In this document: positions 8,238-17,069 of the stretch, piece after piece
Layout of the letters: the number at the start of each line of letters is the position of its first letter
How positions within the stretch are numbered: position 1 is the stretch's first letter
Assembly (NCBI GenBank): GCA_938048695.1
Contig: CALIUO010000042.1
Coordinates: forward strand, 1 to 32,764
Direction of reading: 5' to 3'
DNA length: 32,764 nucleotides
Origin: an uncultured SAR86 cluster bacterium
GTDB taxonomy: Bacteria > Pseudomonadota > Gammaproteobacteria > Magnimaribacterales > Magnimaribacteraceae
Made by a program: the position numbers and the translations under genes
Notes under the pieces: generated by a model
The model's input: only the letters and a program-made list of their open reading frames with translations
What the model was told of the DNA's origin: nothing
Databases searched by the model: none

Positions 8238-9750
8238 AACTTTTCAGTTCTTTGATAATGGAAATTGCCATTAAAGGGTATACAAGCATCAATGGCAATG
8301 AAGTAATTAAAATAATATCTAAAGCTACGCTATGATCAGAATACAAAACTAAAGCTGCTGGCAATATTCCTAAAATAATAGCCCAAAAAAGCCTTAAATT
8401 TTTATGAGGACTTGTAGCATTTCCGTCCTTCTTCAGTACATGATATGAAATTACATAAGACATTGAATCGTAGGAAGTGGTTATAAAAACAACGGTGATG
8501 ATACAAAAAATAAAAAGCATCAAATTTTGTAAAGGCAAACTGGCAATCACTTGTATAGCTGTTTCAGCATGGCCATCTGTCTTCATGTTTTGCACTATAT
8601 TCATCTCACCACTCAAATCGCTACTCATAGCGTAACCACCTAAGATGGTATAAAACAGCCAAGTTCCTAAAGTTCCAAAAAATAACATACCAAAAATAAT
8701 TTCTCGTAATGTTCTCCCTTTAGATATTCTTGCTATAAATAATCCAACTAAAGGCCCAAATGCTACCCACCATGCCCAATAGAAAATAGTCCATTCTTTT
8801 GCAAATTCAGATTCCTCTGCAATCCCCAATGTACTCATATCCCAGAAATAAATAACTGAATAATATATTCCAGAAAACGCTAATTCTGAAAGCTCTAATA
8901 AATTCACAGAAGTTAAAATTAAAAACAAAAAAAACAAAGCCAAGGCCAGATTGAAGTTACTAAGGTTTTTTATACCTTTATTGAGGCCCTTATATACGCT
9001 GAATCCAAATAAACTTACACATATACCTATAACTCCAAGATCTAAATATAAGTTATTGTTTATGTTTGTTAAATTACTAAATCCGCTGGATAACATTGGG
9101 ACGTAAGAACCTATTGTTCCGCCAGCAGCACCTACAGTTGAAAGTATAAAAATAAGATCTATAAATCTTCCGAATATAGATGATTCTATGTTTTTAAATC
9201 CTAAACCCGTTAAACTAGAGCTAAGTCTTAGCGAATTAAGATTATATTTATAAAAAGCTATTGAAAGTGCTATCGCCGGGATACCGTATATAGACCAAGC
9301 GCTTATTCCCCAGTGAAATAATCCATAAGCTGTTGCAAGAGAATAAGATTCTTCAGAATAAGGAATGATTCCAAATTGGGGTATTTCTATGTAGTAGGAC
9401 CACTCTACACCTGACCAATAAATAATACCTCCACCTATCCCTGAACAAAATAACATTCCTATCCAGCTAAAGTAAGAAAATTCAGGTTTAGAAGTACTTC
9501 CACCAAGTTTATATGATCCGTATTTTGAAGAGCCCAAAATAATTAAAAACAAAAAACAACCTATAGTTAAGACTAAGTAAGATGATCCGAATATTCTAGT
9601 GATATTTTGATAAGCTATCTCGATACTTGATTTCGCAAAATTTTCATCTCCAAGAATAAATAAGACTGTAGAAAATACTATAAACAAGCTTATAAAGAGT
9701 GTTGCTCGATCAATGCTATATTTATTTAGTGTTTTATTTAATCCAAGCAT
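8224..9750 (-). CDS. BCCT-family transporter (betaine/choline/carnitine/DMSP type)
   Basis: This 508-residue inner-membrane protein has about twelve hydrophobic segments. Family motifs are the glycine-rich GMLFCSGIGGG at 98-108 followed by YWSGVEW, and the signature WTIFYWAWWVAFGP at 320-333 with FIARISKGRTLRE, which includes the aromatic box that binds quaternary ammonium or sulfonium groups. BCCT proteins import glycine betaine, choline, carnitine or DMSP with sodium or protons. It is the first gene of the operon with metY and a homocysteine methyltransferase, so the substrate may feed methionine synthesis as methyl or sulfur donor. No long C-terminal osmosensory tail is present. An AGAGAT inverted repeat lies directly before the start. 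Confidence 0.9.
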   Translation of the reverse strand: MLGLNKTLNKYSIDRATLFISLFIVFSTVLFILGDENFAKSSIEIAYQNITRIFGSSYLVLTIGCFLFLIILGSSKYGSYKLGGSTSKPEFSYFSWIGMLFCSGIGGGIIYWSGVEWSYYIEIPQFGIIPYSEESYSLATAYGLFHWGISAWSIYGIPAIALSIAFYKYNLNSLRLSSSLTGLGFKNIESSIFGRFIDLIFILSTVGAAGGTIGSYVPMLSSGFSNLTNINNNLYLDLGVIGICVSLFGFSVYKGLNKGIKNLSNFNLALALFFLFLILTSVNLLELSELAFSGIYYSVIYFWDMSTLGIAEESEFAKEWTIFYWAWWVAFGPLVGLFIARISKGRTLREIIFGMLFFGTLGTWLFYTILGGYAMSSDLSGEMNIVQNMKTDGHAETAIQVIASLPLQNLMLFIFCIITVVFITTSYDSMSYVISYHVLKKDGNATSPHKNLRLFWAIILGILPAALVLYSDHSVALDIILITSLPLMLVYPLMAISIIKELKSYEKT

Positions 9751-9754
9751 ATTA

Positions 9755-9774
9755 AGAGATCATATCTCTAGAGA
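9755..9774 (-). promoter_or_regulatory. overlapping AGAGAT palindromes just before the BCCT gene
   Basis: AGAGAT-CAT-ATCTCT at 9755-9769 is a six-base inverted repeat with a three-base centre. It overlaps a perfect ten-base palindrome TCTCTAGAGA at 9765-9774. The element ends four bases before the start codon at 9750, where the ribosome-binding site should be, and no other one is seen. It could be an operator, or an RNA hairpin that hides the GAGA ribosome-binding stretch and so controls the transporter-methionine operon. Confidence 0.4.
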
Positions 9775-9826
9775 AGTTTTTAAGAATAAAGGGCTTTAAA
9801 GTCATCGGCAAATCAAGCTTACTAGG

Positions 9827-9834
9827 TATACAAT
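9827..9834 (+). promoter_or_regulatory. possible -10 element of argG
   Basis: TATACAAT contains two overlapping -10-like hexamers (TATACA, TACAAT) 13-20 bases before the argG ATG at 9847. No good -35 is visible. If used, the transcript would begin only about six bases before the start codon, which fits the absence of a ribosome-binding site there. Confidence 0.3.
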
Positions 9835-9846
9835 AGCGAACTTATT

Positions 9847-11070
9847 ATGAGTGACAAGAAAATAAACAAAATAGTTTTGGCATATTCAGGTGGTCTGGAT
9901 ACTACTGTCATACTTCATTGGTTGAAAAACACTTATGATGCAGAGGTAATTGCATTTACGGCTGACATTGGTCAGTATCATGATCCAGAATTAGTTGAAA
10001 GTAGAGCCAATTCTATCGGCGCGTCAAAGATAATAATTGAAGATTTAAAAGAAGAATTCACCAGAGATTATATTTTTCAAATGCTAAAAGCCAATACCTT
10101 GTATGAAGGAGAGTACTTACTTGGAACTTCTATAGCTCGTCCGCTTATAAGTAAAAGACTTGTAGAAATAGCTGTAGAAGAGGGTGCAGATGCCATAGCA
10201 CATGGAGCAACAGGAAAAGGCAATGATCAAATAAGATTTGAAATTGGATCATATAGTTTGAACCCAGAAATAGAAGTTATCGCACCTTGGAGAACTTGGG
10301 ATTACTCTTCAAGAGCAGATTTAGTAGATTACTGTAAGAAGCACCAAATAGAGATTGAGAGTAGTCCTGATGAGCCCCTTTATTCAACAGATGAGAATCT
10401 GCTTCATACTTCTTACGAAGGAGAGATACTGGAAGATCCTTCTATAGAAGCACCAGAAGAAATATGGCAAAGAACATCTTCTTTAGTGGATGCACCTGAT
10501 AAAGCAGAAAGATTATCAATTTCCTTTAATGAAGGCGTTGCCATCTCTATCAATGATAAGGTTTTAACTTCTTCAGAAATTCTTACTCATTTAAATGAAT
10601 TAGCAGGTAAACACGGAATCGGCAGACTAGACCTAGTAGAAAATAGATTTACTGGTATGAAATCTAGAGGTTGTTATGAAACCCCTGGAGGCACTATTCT
10701 TTTAAAGGCTCACCGGGCCATTGAATCCATTACTTTAGATAGTCAAGCAGGACATCTTAAAGATGAAATTATGCCAAAGTATGCTCAATTAATTTACGAT
10801 GGTTTCTGGTGGAGCCCAGAAAGAGAAGCTCTTCAAGCTTTAATAGATAAAACCCAAGAATGTGTGTCTGGTTCAGTAGAAATATCACTGTATAAGGGTA
10901 ATGTGACCATAATTGGGAGGTCTTCAGAATATAGCTTATATGATTCTAAGATAGTTACTTTTGAAGATGACGAGAATACGTACAACCAAGCAGATGCTAC
11001 AGGATTTATAAAGATTAACTCGCTAAGATTAAAGCAATTTGCTAGAAGAAAGAGAAAAACTAATCAGTAA
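9847..11070 (+). CDS. argG: argininosuccinate synthase
   Basis: ArgG joins citrulline and aspartate with ATP to argininosuccinate, the second-last step of arginine synthesis, in the cytoplasm. The ATP pyrophosphatase loop SGGLDT is at 14-19, with [33 protein letters not shown] and [15 protein letters not shown] further on, all family hallmarks. The 407 residues are the common bacterial length. The gene stands alone, divergent from the BCCT operon, and its stop overlaps the end of the convergent reductase gene by eleven bases. The basic tail (RRKRKTNQ) includes the overlapping part. There is no obvious ribosome-binding site. Confidence 0.96.
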   Translation: MSDKKINKIVLAYSGGLDTTVILHWLKNTYDAEVIAFTADIGQYHDPELVESRANSIGASKIIIEDLKEEFTRDYIFQMLKANTLYEGEYLLGTSIARPLISKRLVEIAVEEGADAIAHGATGKGNDQIRFEIGSYSLNPEIEVIAPWRTWDYSSRADLVDYCKKHQIEIESSPDEPLYSTDENLLHTSYEGEILEDPSIEAPEEIWQRTSSLVDAPDKAERLSISFNEGVAISINDKVLTSSEILTHLNELAGKHGIGRLDLVENRFTGMKSRGCYETPGGTILLKAHRAIESITLDSQAGHLKDEIMPKYAQLIYDGFWWSPEREALQALIDKTQECVSGSVEISLYKGNVTIIGRSSEYSLYDSKIVTFEDDENTYNQADATGFIKINSLRLKQFARRKRKTNQ

Positions 11071-12100
11071 CACCCAGCTTTTTTTGTAATTTAGTATTTG
11101 AAGTTGTGTAACCAAATGGAACTCTTTCTCCTGGGTTGCTCCTTCTATAAGCCTCTTGCACAGCTAAGGTAGTTTCATGAAATCCACATAAAATTAAATC
11201 TAATTTTCCGGGATAATCATTTATATCACCAACGGCGAATATTCCTTTAGTGGAAGTTTCAAATTTTTCTGTGTCCACTGATATTTTTTTATTATTCATA
11301 TCTATTCCCCATTCAGAAATTGGACCTAGTTTCTTGTTGAGACCAAATAAAAACAGAAGTTCGTCACAGTGAATTTCTTCTATTTCTTTTGTTTCAAAAT
11401 TTTTAAGCTCAACACCTGAGATTTGATCTCCACCAATCAAGCTTTCTATAACGTAGGGAGTTTTGAGTTCAATCTTTCCTTCTTTGACTAATTCTCTCAT
11501 CTGAGCTTCCGTATTGGGCGCTCCCCTAAACTCGTCTCGTCTATGGATTAATTTAATTGATTTAGCAATATCAGAGAGCTCTACTGTCCAATCTAATGCG
11601 CTGTCTCCACCGCCGAATATCAGTAGATTTTTATCTCGATATTTTTCTTTAGATCTAACCGCATAGGAAACACCTTTTTCTAAGTAACGATCAGGGTCAT
11701 CTATATTTGGTGGTCTTCGAGGTTCAAAGGAGCCTGCACCTGCTGCTATAAAAATACTTTTCGCTTCAAATATATTTTTTTCCGAAGTAGTCACTCTCCA
11801 CGAGCTTACTTCATCTCCAGATATTTCTTCAATCTTTTCAACTCTTTCACTTAAGAAAACTTCATAATTAAAGGGTTTAATTTGCTCTAATAGGGCTTCT
11901 ACATGTTCCTGGGCAGTTTGATTTGCCACTCCAGGTATATCATAGATAGGTTTTTCAGGATATAGCTCGCTGCATTGTCCTCCGATCTTATCTAGATTGT
12001 CTATCAGAATACATTCTAGCCCTAGAAGACCTGCCTCAAAGACAGTAAATAATCCCACCGGACCTGCACCTATTATTAAAATATCAGTTTCTTTATGCAT
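11060..12100 (-). CDS. thioredoxin-reductase-like ferredoxin/flavodoxin-NADP+ reductase
   Basis: This 346-residue FAD and NAD(P)H flavoprotein has an FAD-binding IGAGPVG at 10-16, [18 protein letters not shown] at 40-57, an NADPH-binding GGGDSALD at 163-170 and a C-terminal [13 protein letters not shown]. The redox-active CxxC of thioredoxin reductase is missing. The corresponding stretch reads [13 protein letters not shown]. That pattern defines the TrxR-like ferredoxin-NADP+ reductases (YumC/YcgT type), which exchange electrons between NADPH and ferredoxin or flavodoxin. Its ATG overlaps the stop of the tRNA-binding protein gene (TAATG), so it sits at the end of the metG operon. Its 3' end overlaps argG by eleven bases. 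Confidence 0.87.
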   Translation of the reverse strand: MHKETDILIIGAGPVGLFTVFEAGLLGLECILIDNLDKIGGQCSELYPEKPIYDIPGVANQTAQEHVEALLEQIKPFNYEVFLSERVEKIEEISGDEVSSWRVTTSEKNIFEAKSIFIAAGAGSFEPRRPPNIDDPDRYLEKGVSYAVRSKEKYRDKNLLIFGGGDSALDWTVELSDIAKSIKLIHRRDEFRGAPNTEAQMRELVKEGKIELKTPYVIESLIGGDQISGVELKNFETKEIEEIHCDELLFLFGLNKKLGPISEWGIDMNNKKISVDTEKFETSTKGIFAVGDINDYPGKLDLILCGFHETTLAVQEAYRRSNPGERVPFGYTTSNTKLQKKLGVTD

Positions 12101-12432
12101 TATCTTACCTGCATACCCGGCACTGCTCCTTCATCAGGAGATAATATGAAAATGCCTAAGTCATTATCACCTGCAGCAAGAATCATACCTTCCGAAGTTC
12201 CAAACCTCATCTTTCTATGCTTTAGATTGTTTACACAAATGACCATTTTATTTATCAAAGATTCTGCTTCGTAAGCTTTCTTCATACCTGCAAAGACTGT
12301 TTTATTTCCAAAAGAACCAACATCTAATTCAAGTTTTAGGAGTTTATCAGCTTCTTCAACAGGTTCAGCGCTTATGACCTTGGCTACCCTTAAATCCAAT
12401 TTCATGAAATCTTCAATTGTTATTTCGTCCAT
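12100..12432 (-). CDS. stand-alone C-terminal tRNA-binding domain of methionyl-tRNA synthetase
   Basis: This 110-residue OB-fold protein is equivalent to the C-terminal domain of E. coli MetG (EMAPII/Trbp111 type), which dimerises the synthetase and binds tRNA. Matching segments are [52 protein letters not shown] and [14 protein letters not shown]. In most gammaproteobacteria this domain is fused to MetG. Here it is a separate gene whose ATG follows the metG stop by one base (TAAAATG), in a different frame, with its own ribosome-binding site AGGGA inside the last metG codons. Together with metG (549 residues) it makes up nearly the full 677 residues of the E. coli enzyme. It probably assembles with MetG in trans. 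Confidence 0.9.
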   Translation of the reverse strand: MDEITIEDFMKLDLRVAKVISAEPVEEADKLLKLELDVGSFGNKTVFAGMKKAYEAESLINKMVICVNNLKHRKMRFGTSEGMILAAGDNDLGIFILSPDEGAVPGMQVR

Positions 12433-12433
12433 T

Positions 12434-14083
12434 TTAGTTCCCTAATAAATTATTTATGTGATTTTCATCTATTCTAGTAACAATGGGGCTAAACTCATTG
12501 ATCTTACATCCTGTAAGAGGGGTTTCCATATTTTCCCATGCTATATTATTTTCATTCAGAAATTCAAAAGCTTTATTTGTAAAGCCAGGTATTACTGGGT
12601 GCAACATAATAGTAATTATTCTAAATAAATTCAGAGAAGTAGTGCAGATTGCATGAACTAAATCCTTATTACTTTCGTCTTTTATTAAAACCCATGGTTC
12701 TTTTGAATCAATATATTGATTTGCTTTATCAGCTAAGGCCATGATCTCTTTAATTGCCTTGCTCAATTCGAGCTTTTCGTATAACCCTGAAATAGTTTTT
12801 GCTTTCTCTTCAAACTCTTCAAGTAGTTCAGGTTGATCAAGATTTTCTGAGAGAACACCTCCAAAATCCTTATTTAAAAATCTTGCTGTTCTGCTGGCTA
12901 TATTTGCATATTTATTTACTAAGTCTGAATTGCTCTTTTGTTTGAAATCTTCTAAGTTTAGGTCAATGTCATCAACACCAGTTCCTAGTTTAGAGGCAAA
13001 AAAGTATCTAAGATAATCAGGGTCTAAATTAGTTAGATAATTTTCTGCCGAAATAAAATTTCCTCTTGATTTAGACATTTTCTCACCATTTAGAGTGAGG
13101 AATCCATGAACAAATACTCCGTCGGGAGTTTTGAAATCTGATTCTGACAACATTACAGGGAAGAATAGGGTATGAAAATACATAATATCTTTACCTATGA
13201 AGTGAAACACTTCTGAGCTTGAATCAGGTTTCCAAAAAGCTTCAAAATTTGATTCAGCATCAATTTTTTTTAGGTAATTTAAATGACTGGCAAGGTAACC
13301 TATGGGGGCATCTAACCACACGTAAAAGTATTTATCTTTATGATCGGGTATCTCAAATCCAAAGTAAGGACTGTCACGACTTATATCCCAATCTCTTAGC
13401 TCTCCTTGAAGCCATTCGTTGATTTTATTTCTTACTGGCTCTTGTATGTTTGAGTTATTTAGCCAATTAATAATTTCTTTCTTCAACTTACTTAACTTAA
13501 AAAAGAGATGTTCAGATTCTTTGATAATAGGTTTTGATCCAGAAATAACAGATATGGGATCTTTTAATTCTGTTGCATCATATGTGGCACTACATTTTTC
13601 GCAATTATCTCCATATTGATCTTGCTCATGACAAACAGGGCAACTACCTTTCACGTACCTATCTGATAAGAACATTTCTTTTTTGGTATCAAAGAGTTGA
13701 TTAATTTTTTTTTGATCTATTAAATCTTTTGATCGTAAAGAAAAGAAAATTCTTTCAGAGAGTATCTTATTTTCTTCACTATGAGTCGTGTAGAAATTAT
13801 CATGGGATATTTTAAATTCTTTAAAAGTGGATTTATGTTCCTCATATATCGAGGCAATGAGCTCTTCAGGAGTTATTTCAAGCTCTTCAGCTTTTAACAT
13901 TATTGGTGTTCCATGGGCATCATCAGCACAAACATAAGTGCAGTTATTTCCATAAAGTCTTTGGTATCTGACCCAAATATCTGTTTGTGTATGCTCTAGA
14001 ATATGTCCCAGGTGTAATGGTGCATTTGCATAAGGCAGAGCACTTGTAACTAAAATTGATCTTTTTTCAGAATCTTGAGTCAT
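12434..14083 (-). CDS. metG: methionyl-tRNA synthetase, catalytic and anticodon-binding part
   Basis: MetG charges tRNA-Met with methionine using ATP. From the ATG at 14083 it has 549 residues. It shows HLGH at 24-27, a CP1 zinc knuckle with cysteines 148, 151, 161 and 164, KMSKS at 335-339 and the alpha-helical anticodon-binding domain after about 390. The sequence closely follows E. coli MetG in the first 540 residues and stops just where the linker to the C-terminal domain would begin. That domain is the next gene. A longer reading from a TTG at 14113 is rejected because that codon lies in the -10 box, and the shorter start (MTQDSEKRS) matches E. coli. It is divergent from mrp, as in E. 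coli. Confidence 0.96.
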   Translation of the reverse strand: MTQDSEKRSILVTSALPYANAPLHLGHILEHTQTDIWVRYQRLYGNNCTYVCADDAHGTPIMLKAEELEITPEELIASIYEEHKSTFKEFKISHDNFYTTHSEENKILSERIFFSLRSKDLIDQKKINQLFDTKKEMFLSDRYVKGSCPVCHEQDQYGDNCEKCSATYDATELKDPISVISGSKPIIKESEHLFFKLSKLKKEIINWLNNSNIQEPVRNKINEWLQGELRDWDISRDSPYFGFEIPDHKDKYFYVWLDAPIGYLASHLNYLKKIDAESNFEAFWKPDSSSEVFHFIGKDIMYFHTLFFPVMLSESDFKTPDGVFVHGFLTLNGEKMSKSRGNFISAENYLTNLDPDYLRYFFASKLGTGVDDIDLNLEDFKQKSNSDLVNKYANIASRTARFLNKDFGGVLSENLDQPELLEEFEEKAKTISGLYEKLELSKAIKEIMALADKANQYIDSKEPWVLIKDESNKDLVHAICTTSLNLFRIITIMLHPVIPGFTNKAFEFLNENNIAWENMETPLTGCKINEFSPIVTRIDENHINNLLGN

Positions 14084-14112
14084 TGTAGGGTTAAAATAGC
14101 ATAGTGTAAGCA

Positions 14113-14118
14113 ATTATA
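14113..14118 (-). promoter_or_regulatory. -10 box of metG
   Basis: The minus strand reads TATAAT here, a perfect sigma-70 -10 hexamer, 30 bases before the metG ATG. No good -35 was found at 16-18 bases. Transcription would begin near 14106, giving a leader of roughly 22 bases. This placement also decides the metG start codon. Confidence 0.5.
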
Positions 14119-14150
14119 ACCTACTTGATTGGTATCTCTTTTAAGAAAAT

Positions 14151-14975
14151 ATGACACAAACCGAAAATAAATTAAGAATTCCTGAAACTCTTAGAAAAGT
14201 AAAAAATATAGTTGGTGTTTTTTCCGCAAAGGGTGGAGTCGGAAAATCTGCTATCTCACTACATATAGCTTTAGCTCTTAAAGATAAGGGTTTAAAAGTA
14301 GGGCTAGTAGATGCAGATATTTACGGACCATCTCAGCCAGTTATGCTTAATTCTGCTGCAGGAGAACTTAAACTAACACAAGATAAAATCATAGAGCCTT
14401 TAATGAAAGAAGGTATTAAGTTTATATCTATGGGATTAATTTCAAACGAGAAGATGCCAGTTATATGGAGAGGACCCATGGTGAGCGGTGCGGTAATGCA
14501 ACTGCTTTCACAAACTGAATGGGGTGAATTAGATTATCTAATTGTTGATACTCCTCCAGGAACTGGTGATGTTCAGCTTACTCTACTTCAAAGAATTCCT
14601 TTAACATCATCCATAGTGGTTACAACGCCTCAAAAGGTTGCAATTTCTGACTGTAAAAAAGGAATAGAAATGATAAATAAACTTAGTCTTCCAATATCAG
14701 GTCTAATAGAAAATATGAGCTGGTTTCAGCCGGATGAAACAGATAAAAAGTATTATTTATTTGGCAGAGACGGAGGTAAAGAATTATCCGAAGAATATTC
14801 TCTAGATCTTCTAGCTCAACTTCCTTTAGTGGAGTTAACAGACGATGAAAATATACAAAATAATCCTACTCTAAAGAAAGAATTTGTTAATATATCTGAC
14901 AAGTTGACGGAATCAATAAAAAATCTTAAGGAGAAGAAATCTGCTGGCATTCCTCAGATAAACATAATTCAATGA
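14151..14975 (+). CDS. mrp: Mrp/ApbC-type P-loop ATPase, iron-sulfur carrier family
   Basis: This 274-residue member of the Mrp/NBP35 family is thought to carry Fe-S clusters to target proteins. The deviant Walker A KGGVGKS is at 27-33, DADIYGPS follows, and Walker B/switch DTPPGTGD is at 133-140, then ENMSW near 187-191. Two features differ from E. coli Mrp. The N-terminal DUF59 (MIP18-like) domain is absent, and the CxxC that follows ENMS and holds the bridging cluster is replaced by a cysteine-free stretch (FQPDETDKKYYLFG). CxxC-less Mrp proteins occur in other bacteria, so it may still function. It is divergent from metG as in E. coli and overlaps mlaA by ATGA. Confidence 0.9.
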   Translation: MTQTENKLRIPETLRKVKNIVGVFSAKGGVGKSAISLHIALALKDKGLKVGLVDADIYGPSQPVMLNSAAGELKLTQDKIIEPLMKEGIKFISMGLISNEKMPVIWRGPMVSGAVMQLLSQTEWGELDYLIVDTPPGTGDVQLTLLQRIPLTSSIVVTTPQKVAISDCKKGIEMINKLSLPISGLIENMSWFQPDETDKKYYLFGRDGGKELSEEYSLDLLAQLPLVELTDDENIQNNPTLKKEFVNISDKLTESIKNLKEKKSAGIPQINIIQ

Positions 14976-15664
14976 ATAGGATGGTGTTTTACAGATTCCT
15001 CATAATATTCCTTTTGTCTCCGCTTACTTTTGCTGAAATTGATCCTTTTCAAACAATTAATGAAAAAACTCATAACTTAAATCAAGCATTAGATTTACAA
15101 GTTGCCTCACCTGTTGCAAGACTTTATAAAAATATTACTCCCGATTTCTTGGAAATTGGAGTTACCAACTTTACTCATAATATTGAAGATTTGAGCATAG
15201 GTATTAACAATATATTGCAAGGTAAACTAAGAGCAGGCTTATCTGATTTCTCTAGATTTACTCTAAATTCTTCTATTGGGTTAGTTGGATTTGTTGATGT
15301 GGCGTCGCATATTGGCTTTACTAAACATGACGAAGATTTTGGGCAAACACTAGCAGTCTGGGGAGTCCCCGATGGGCCTTATATAGTTTTACCAGGATTA
15401 GGCCCCAGCACCATGAGAGACACTCTAGCAATGATTCCAGATTCTTTTTTAACGCCTCTTTGGCTGATAGACCATGATAGGACAAGTTATTCTTTAACAG
15501 CTATTGACTTAGTTGATACTCGCGCCCGTTACCTAGGCCTTGAGAGCATCGTGATAGGGGATGAATATTTGTTTTATAGAGATGCGTATCTACAAAGCAG
15601 GAGTTTTGAAATAAAAGATGGCGAAGTGGAAGATAGTTTTGATGACTTTGATGACTTTAATTAA
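14972..15664 (+). CDS. mlaA: MlaA/VacJ family protein without a lipobox
   Basis: MlaA sits in the outer membrane and removes mislocalised phospholipids from its outer leaflet, passing them to MlaC. The 230 residues contain family segments NFTHNIEDLSIGINNILQG, FTRF-like DFSRFTLNSSIGLVGFVDVA, the GVPDGPYIVLPGLGPSTMRD block and the YLFYRDAYLQSR end. The N-terminus is a signal peptide (about 1-21) ending LTFA, which looks like a signal peptidase I site. There is no lipobox and no cysteine in the whole protein, so unlike E. coli MlaA it cannot be a lipoprotein. The tail is acidic (DSFDDFDDF). It is coupled to mrp by ATGA, and its stop shares a TTAA with the stop of the convergent gene. Confidence 0.88.
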   Translation: MNRMVFYRFLIIFLLSPLTFAEIDPFQTINEKTHNLNQALDLQVASPVARLYKNITPDFLEIGVTNFTHNIEDLSIGINNILQGKLRAGLSDFSRFTLNSSIGLVGFVDVASHIGFTKHDEDFGQTLAVWGVPDGPYIVLPGLGPSTMRDTLAMIPDSFLTPLWLIDHDRTSYSLTAIDLVDTRARYLGLESIVIGDEYLFYRDAYLQSRSFEIKDGEVEDSFDDFDDFN

Positions 15665-16113
15665 CTATCTCTAACTTTTAATTTAATATTTATATAGTCA
15701 CCGTGGCTGATATGCACTAAATCTGAGATCTTTCTTATTAGATGTTCTTCATACTTATCTAAATTGCTGTCTGCGTAAGCAATTTTCCAAAGGTTTTCTA
15801 ACAAATTTAATTTATCAGAATATTCAAATTCATCATTTACTGTTCGCGTATACTCATAAAGCGATGTACTTTCTGTGACAGTATTTTCAGCATCTGCGAT
15901 TATCTCTTCTATAGTTTCTTCTTCGAGATTGTAAGAATTGATTAGTGCCTCTTTTAATGATTCTTTTTCCTCATCATTGAATGCCTTATCAGCAAATGCT
16001 ATTTCGACCAGCAAAGCTGCACAAGCTTTATCTAGTTTGGCAAACTCAGAAGATTCTTCAATTTCTTCATCTTTTGAAAAGTTGGATAACAGGTCTTTAA
16101 TCTTTTTTATCAT
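15661..16113 (-). CDS. TerB-like protein
   Basis: This 150-residue acidic helical protein has a TerB/COG4103-type domain over about 28-145, with the repeated pattern DKACAALLVEIAFADKAFNDEEK and LLENLWKIAYADSNLDKYEE, rich in acidic residues that could bind a metal. The first 27 residues form a basic then acidic lead. TerB-domain proteins are linked to stress and metal response, but most chromosomal single copies have no known role. It is the last gene of the NhaD-dusA-terB unit, overlapping dusA by ATGA. No other tellurite-resistance genes are near, so a tellurite role should not be assumed. Confidence 0.75.
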   Translation of the reverse strand: MIKKIKDLLSNFSKDEEIEESSEFAKLDKACAALLVEIAFADKAFNDEEKESLKEALINSYNLEEETIEEIIADAENTVTESTSLYEYTRTVNDEFEYSDKLNLLENLWKIAYADSNLDKYEEHLIRKISDLVHISHGDYINIKLKVRDS

Positions 16114-17069
16114 GTCATTTCTTTTTTAAGTAAGAATTCAAAATTCTCTAAAGGATTAATTTCATTATTTAGGGAAATAAGATATTTTCTTATATCTTTA
16201 GCTCCATCAAAACCTTTGAATAGACCCATTAAATGTCTAGTGATATGTGTAATTTTTGTTCCGCTTTCTACTTCGTTTCTAAGATAAGGAATTATCTTTT
16301 TGAGTATATCTGATCTAGAAATCTCTTTCTTTTCTTCTGAGTAGATTTCGTTATCTACTTGAGATAGCAAAAGGGGATTGTCATATGCTTCTCTACCCAT
16401 CATTACGCCATCGACAAATTGCAAGTGTCTTAATGATTCGTCTATTGATTTTATGCCTCCATTAATGACAAATTTTATTTCTGGAAAGGTATTCTTCAGC
16501 TCGTATACTCTTTCATAATCCAAAGGTGGAATTTCTCTATTATCTTTTGGACTTAATCCATTTAGCCAAGCCTTTCTGGCATGAATTATAAATGTGTCGC
16601 ATCCAGCATAACTTACTTCTTTTACAAAGTTATCGAGATGTTTATTTTGATCCATATCATCAACACCTATCCGACATTTAACGGTTATAGGAATTTTTGT
16701 TGCGATATTCATTTTATTTATACAATCAGCAACCAATCCAGGTTCTTTCATGAGAATAGCTCCAAACCTTCCTTTCTGAACCTTGCTGCTCGGACAACCT
16801 ACATTTAAATTTACCTCGTTATATCCAAACTCTTCTGCAGAAGTTGCCGCTTCAGCAAGAGCTAATGGATCACTGCCTCCAAGTTGCAAGGCTAGAGGGT
16901 GTTCGTCCGGATGATATTTGAGAAGTTTATCTGCATTGCCTTTTAGTACAGCATTCACATGAAGCATTTCAGTATAAAGAAAGCTGTTTTTAGTCAGTAA
17001 ACGATGAAAGTACCTACAATGGCGGTCTGTCCTATCCATCATAGGGGCAATACAAAAGTTATGACTCAT
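16110..17069 (-). CDS. dusA: tRNA-dihydrouridine synthase A
   Basis: DusA reduces uridines in the D-loop of tRNA to dihydrouridine with FMN and NADPH. The 319 residues start with IAPMMDRTDRHCRYFHRLL, the DusA signature, followed by LYTEMLH, LQLGG, the active-site NVGCPSSKVQKG with C92 as general acid, the FMN-binding INGGI and GVMMGREAYDNP. The C-terminal helical domain has ITRHLMGLFKGFDGAK, as in DusA rather than DusB or DusC. It overlaps the transporter stop by one base (TAATG) and the TerB-like gene by four bases. Confidence 0.95.
   Translation of the reverse strand: MSHNFCIAPMMDRTDRHCRYFHRLLTKNSFLYTEMLHVNAVLKGNADKLLKYHPDEHPLALQLGGSDPLALAEAATSAEEFGYNEVNLNVGCPSSKVQKGRFGAILMKEPGLVADCINKMNIATKIPITVKCRIGVDDMDQNKHLDNFVKEVSYAGCDTFIIHARKAWLNGLSPKDNREIPPLDYERVYELKNTFPEIKFVINGGIKSIDESLRHLQFVDGVMMGREAYDNPLLLSQVDNEIYSEEKKEISRSDILKKIIPYLRNEVESGTKITHITRHLMGLFKGFDGAKDIRKYLISLNNEINPLENFEFLLKKEMT

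Noticed and set aside
12430-12437. metG split explained as a sequencing frameshift
   Set aside because: The downstream gene has its own ATG and a well-placed AGGGA site inside metG, and the stop falls just at the domain linker. A real split is the simpler reading, though not proven.
14084-14113. Longer metG start at a TTG codon
   Set aside because: The TTG lies within the TATAAT -10 box and the extra ten residues have no counterpart in MetG. The ATG at 14083 matches the family N-terminus.
15661-16113. Tellurite-resistance operon
   Set aside because: Only one TerB-like domain is present, next to dusA and a sodium transporter. No other ter genes are in the window.
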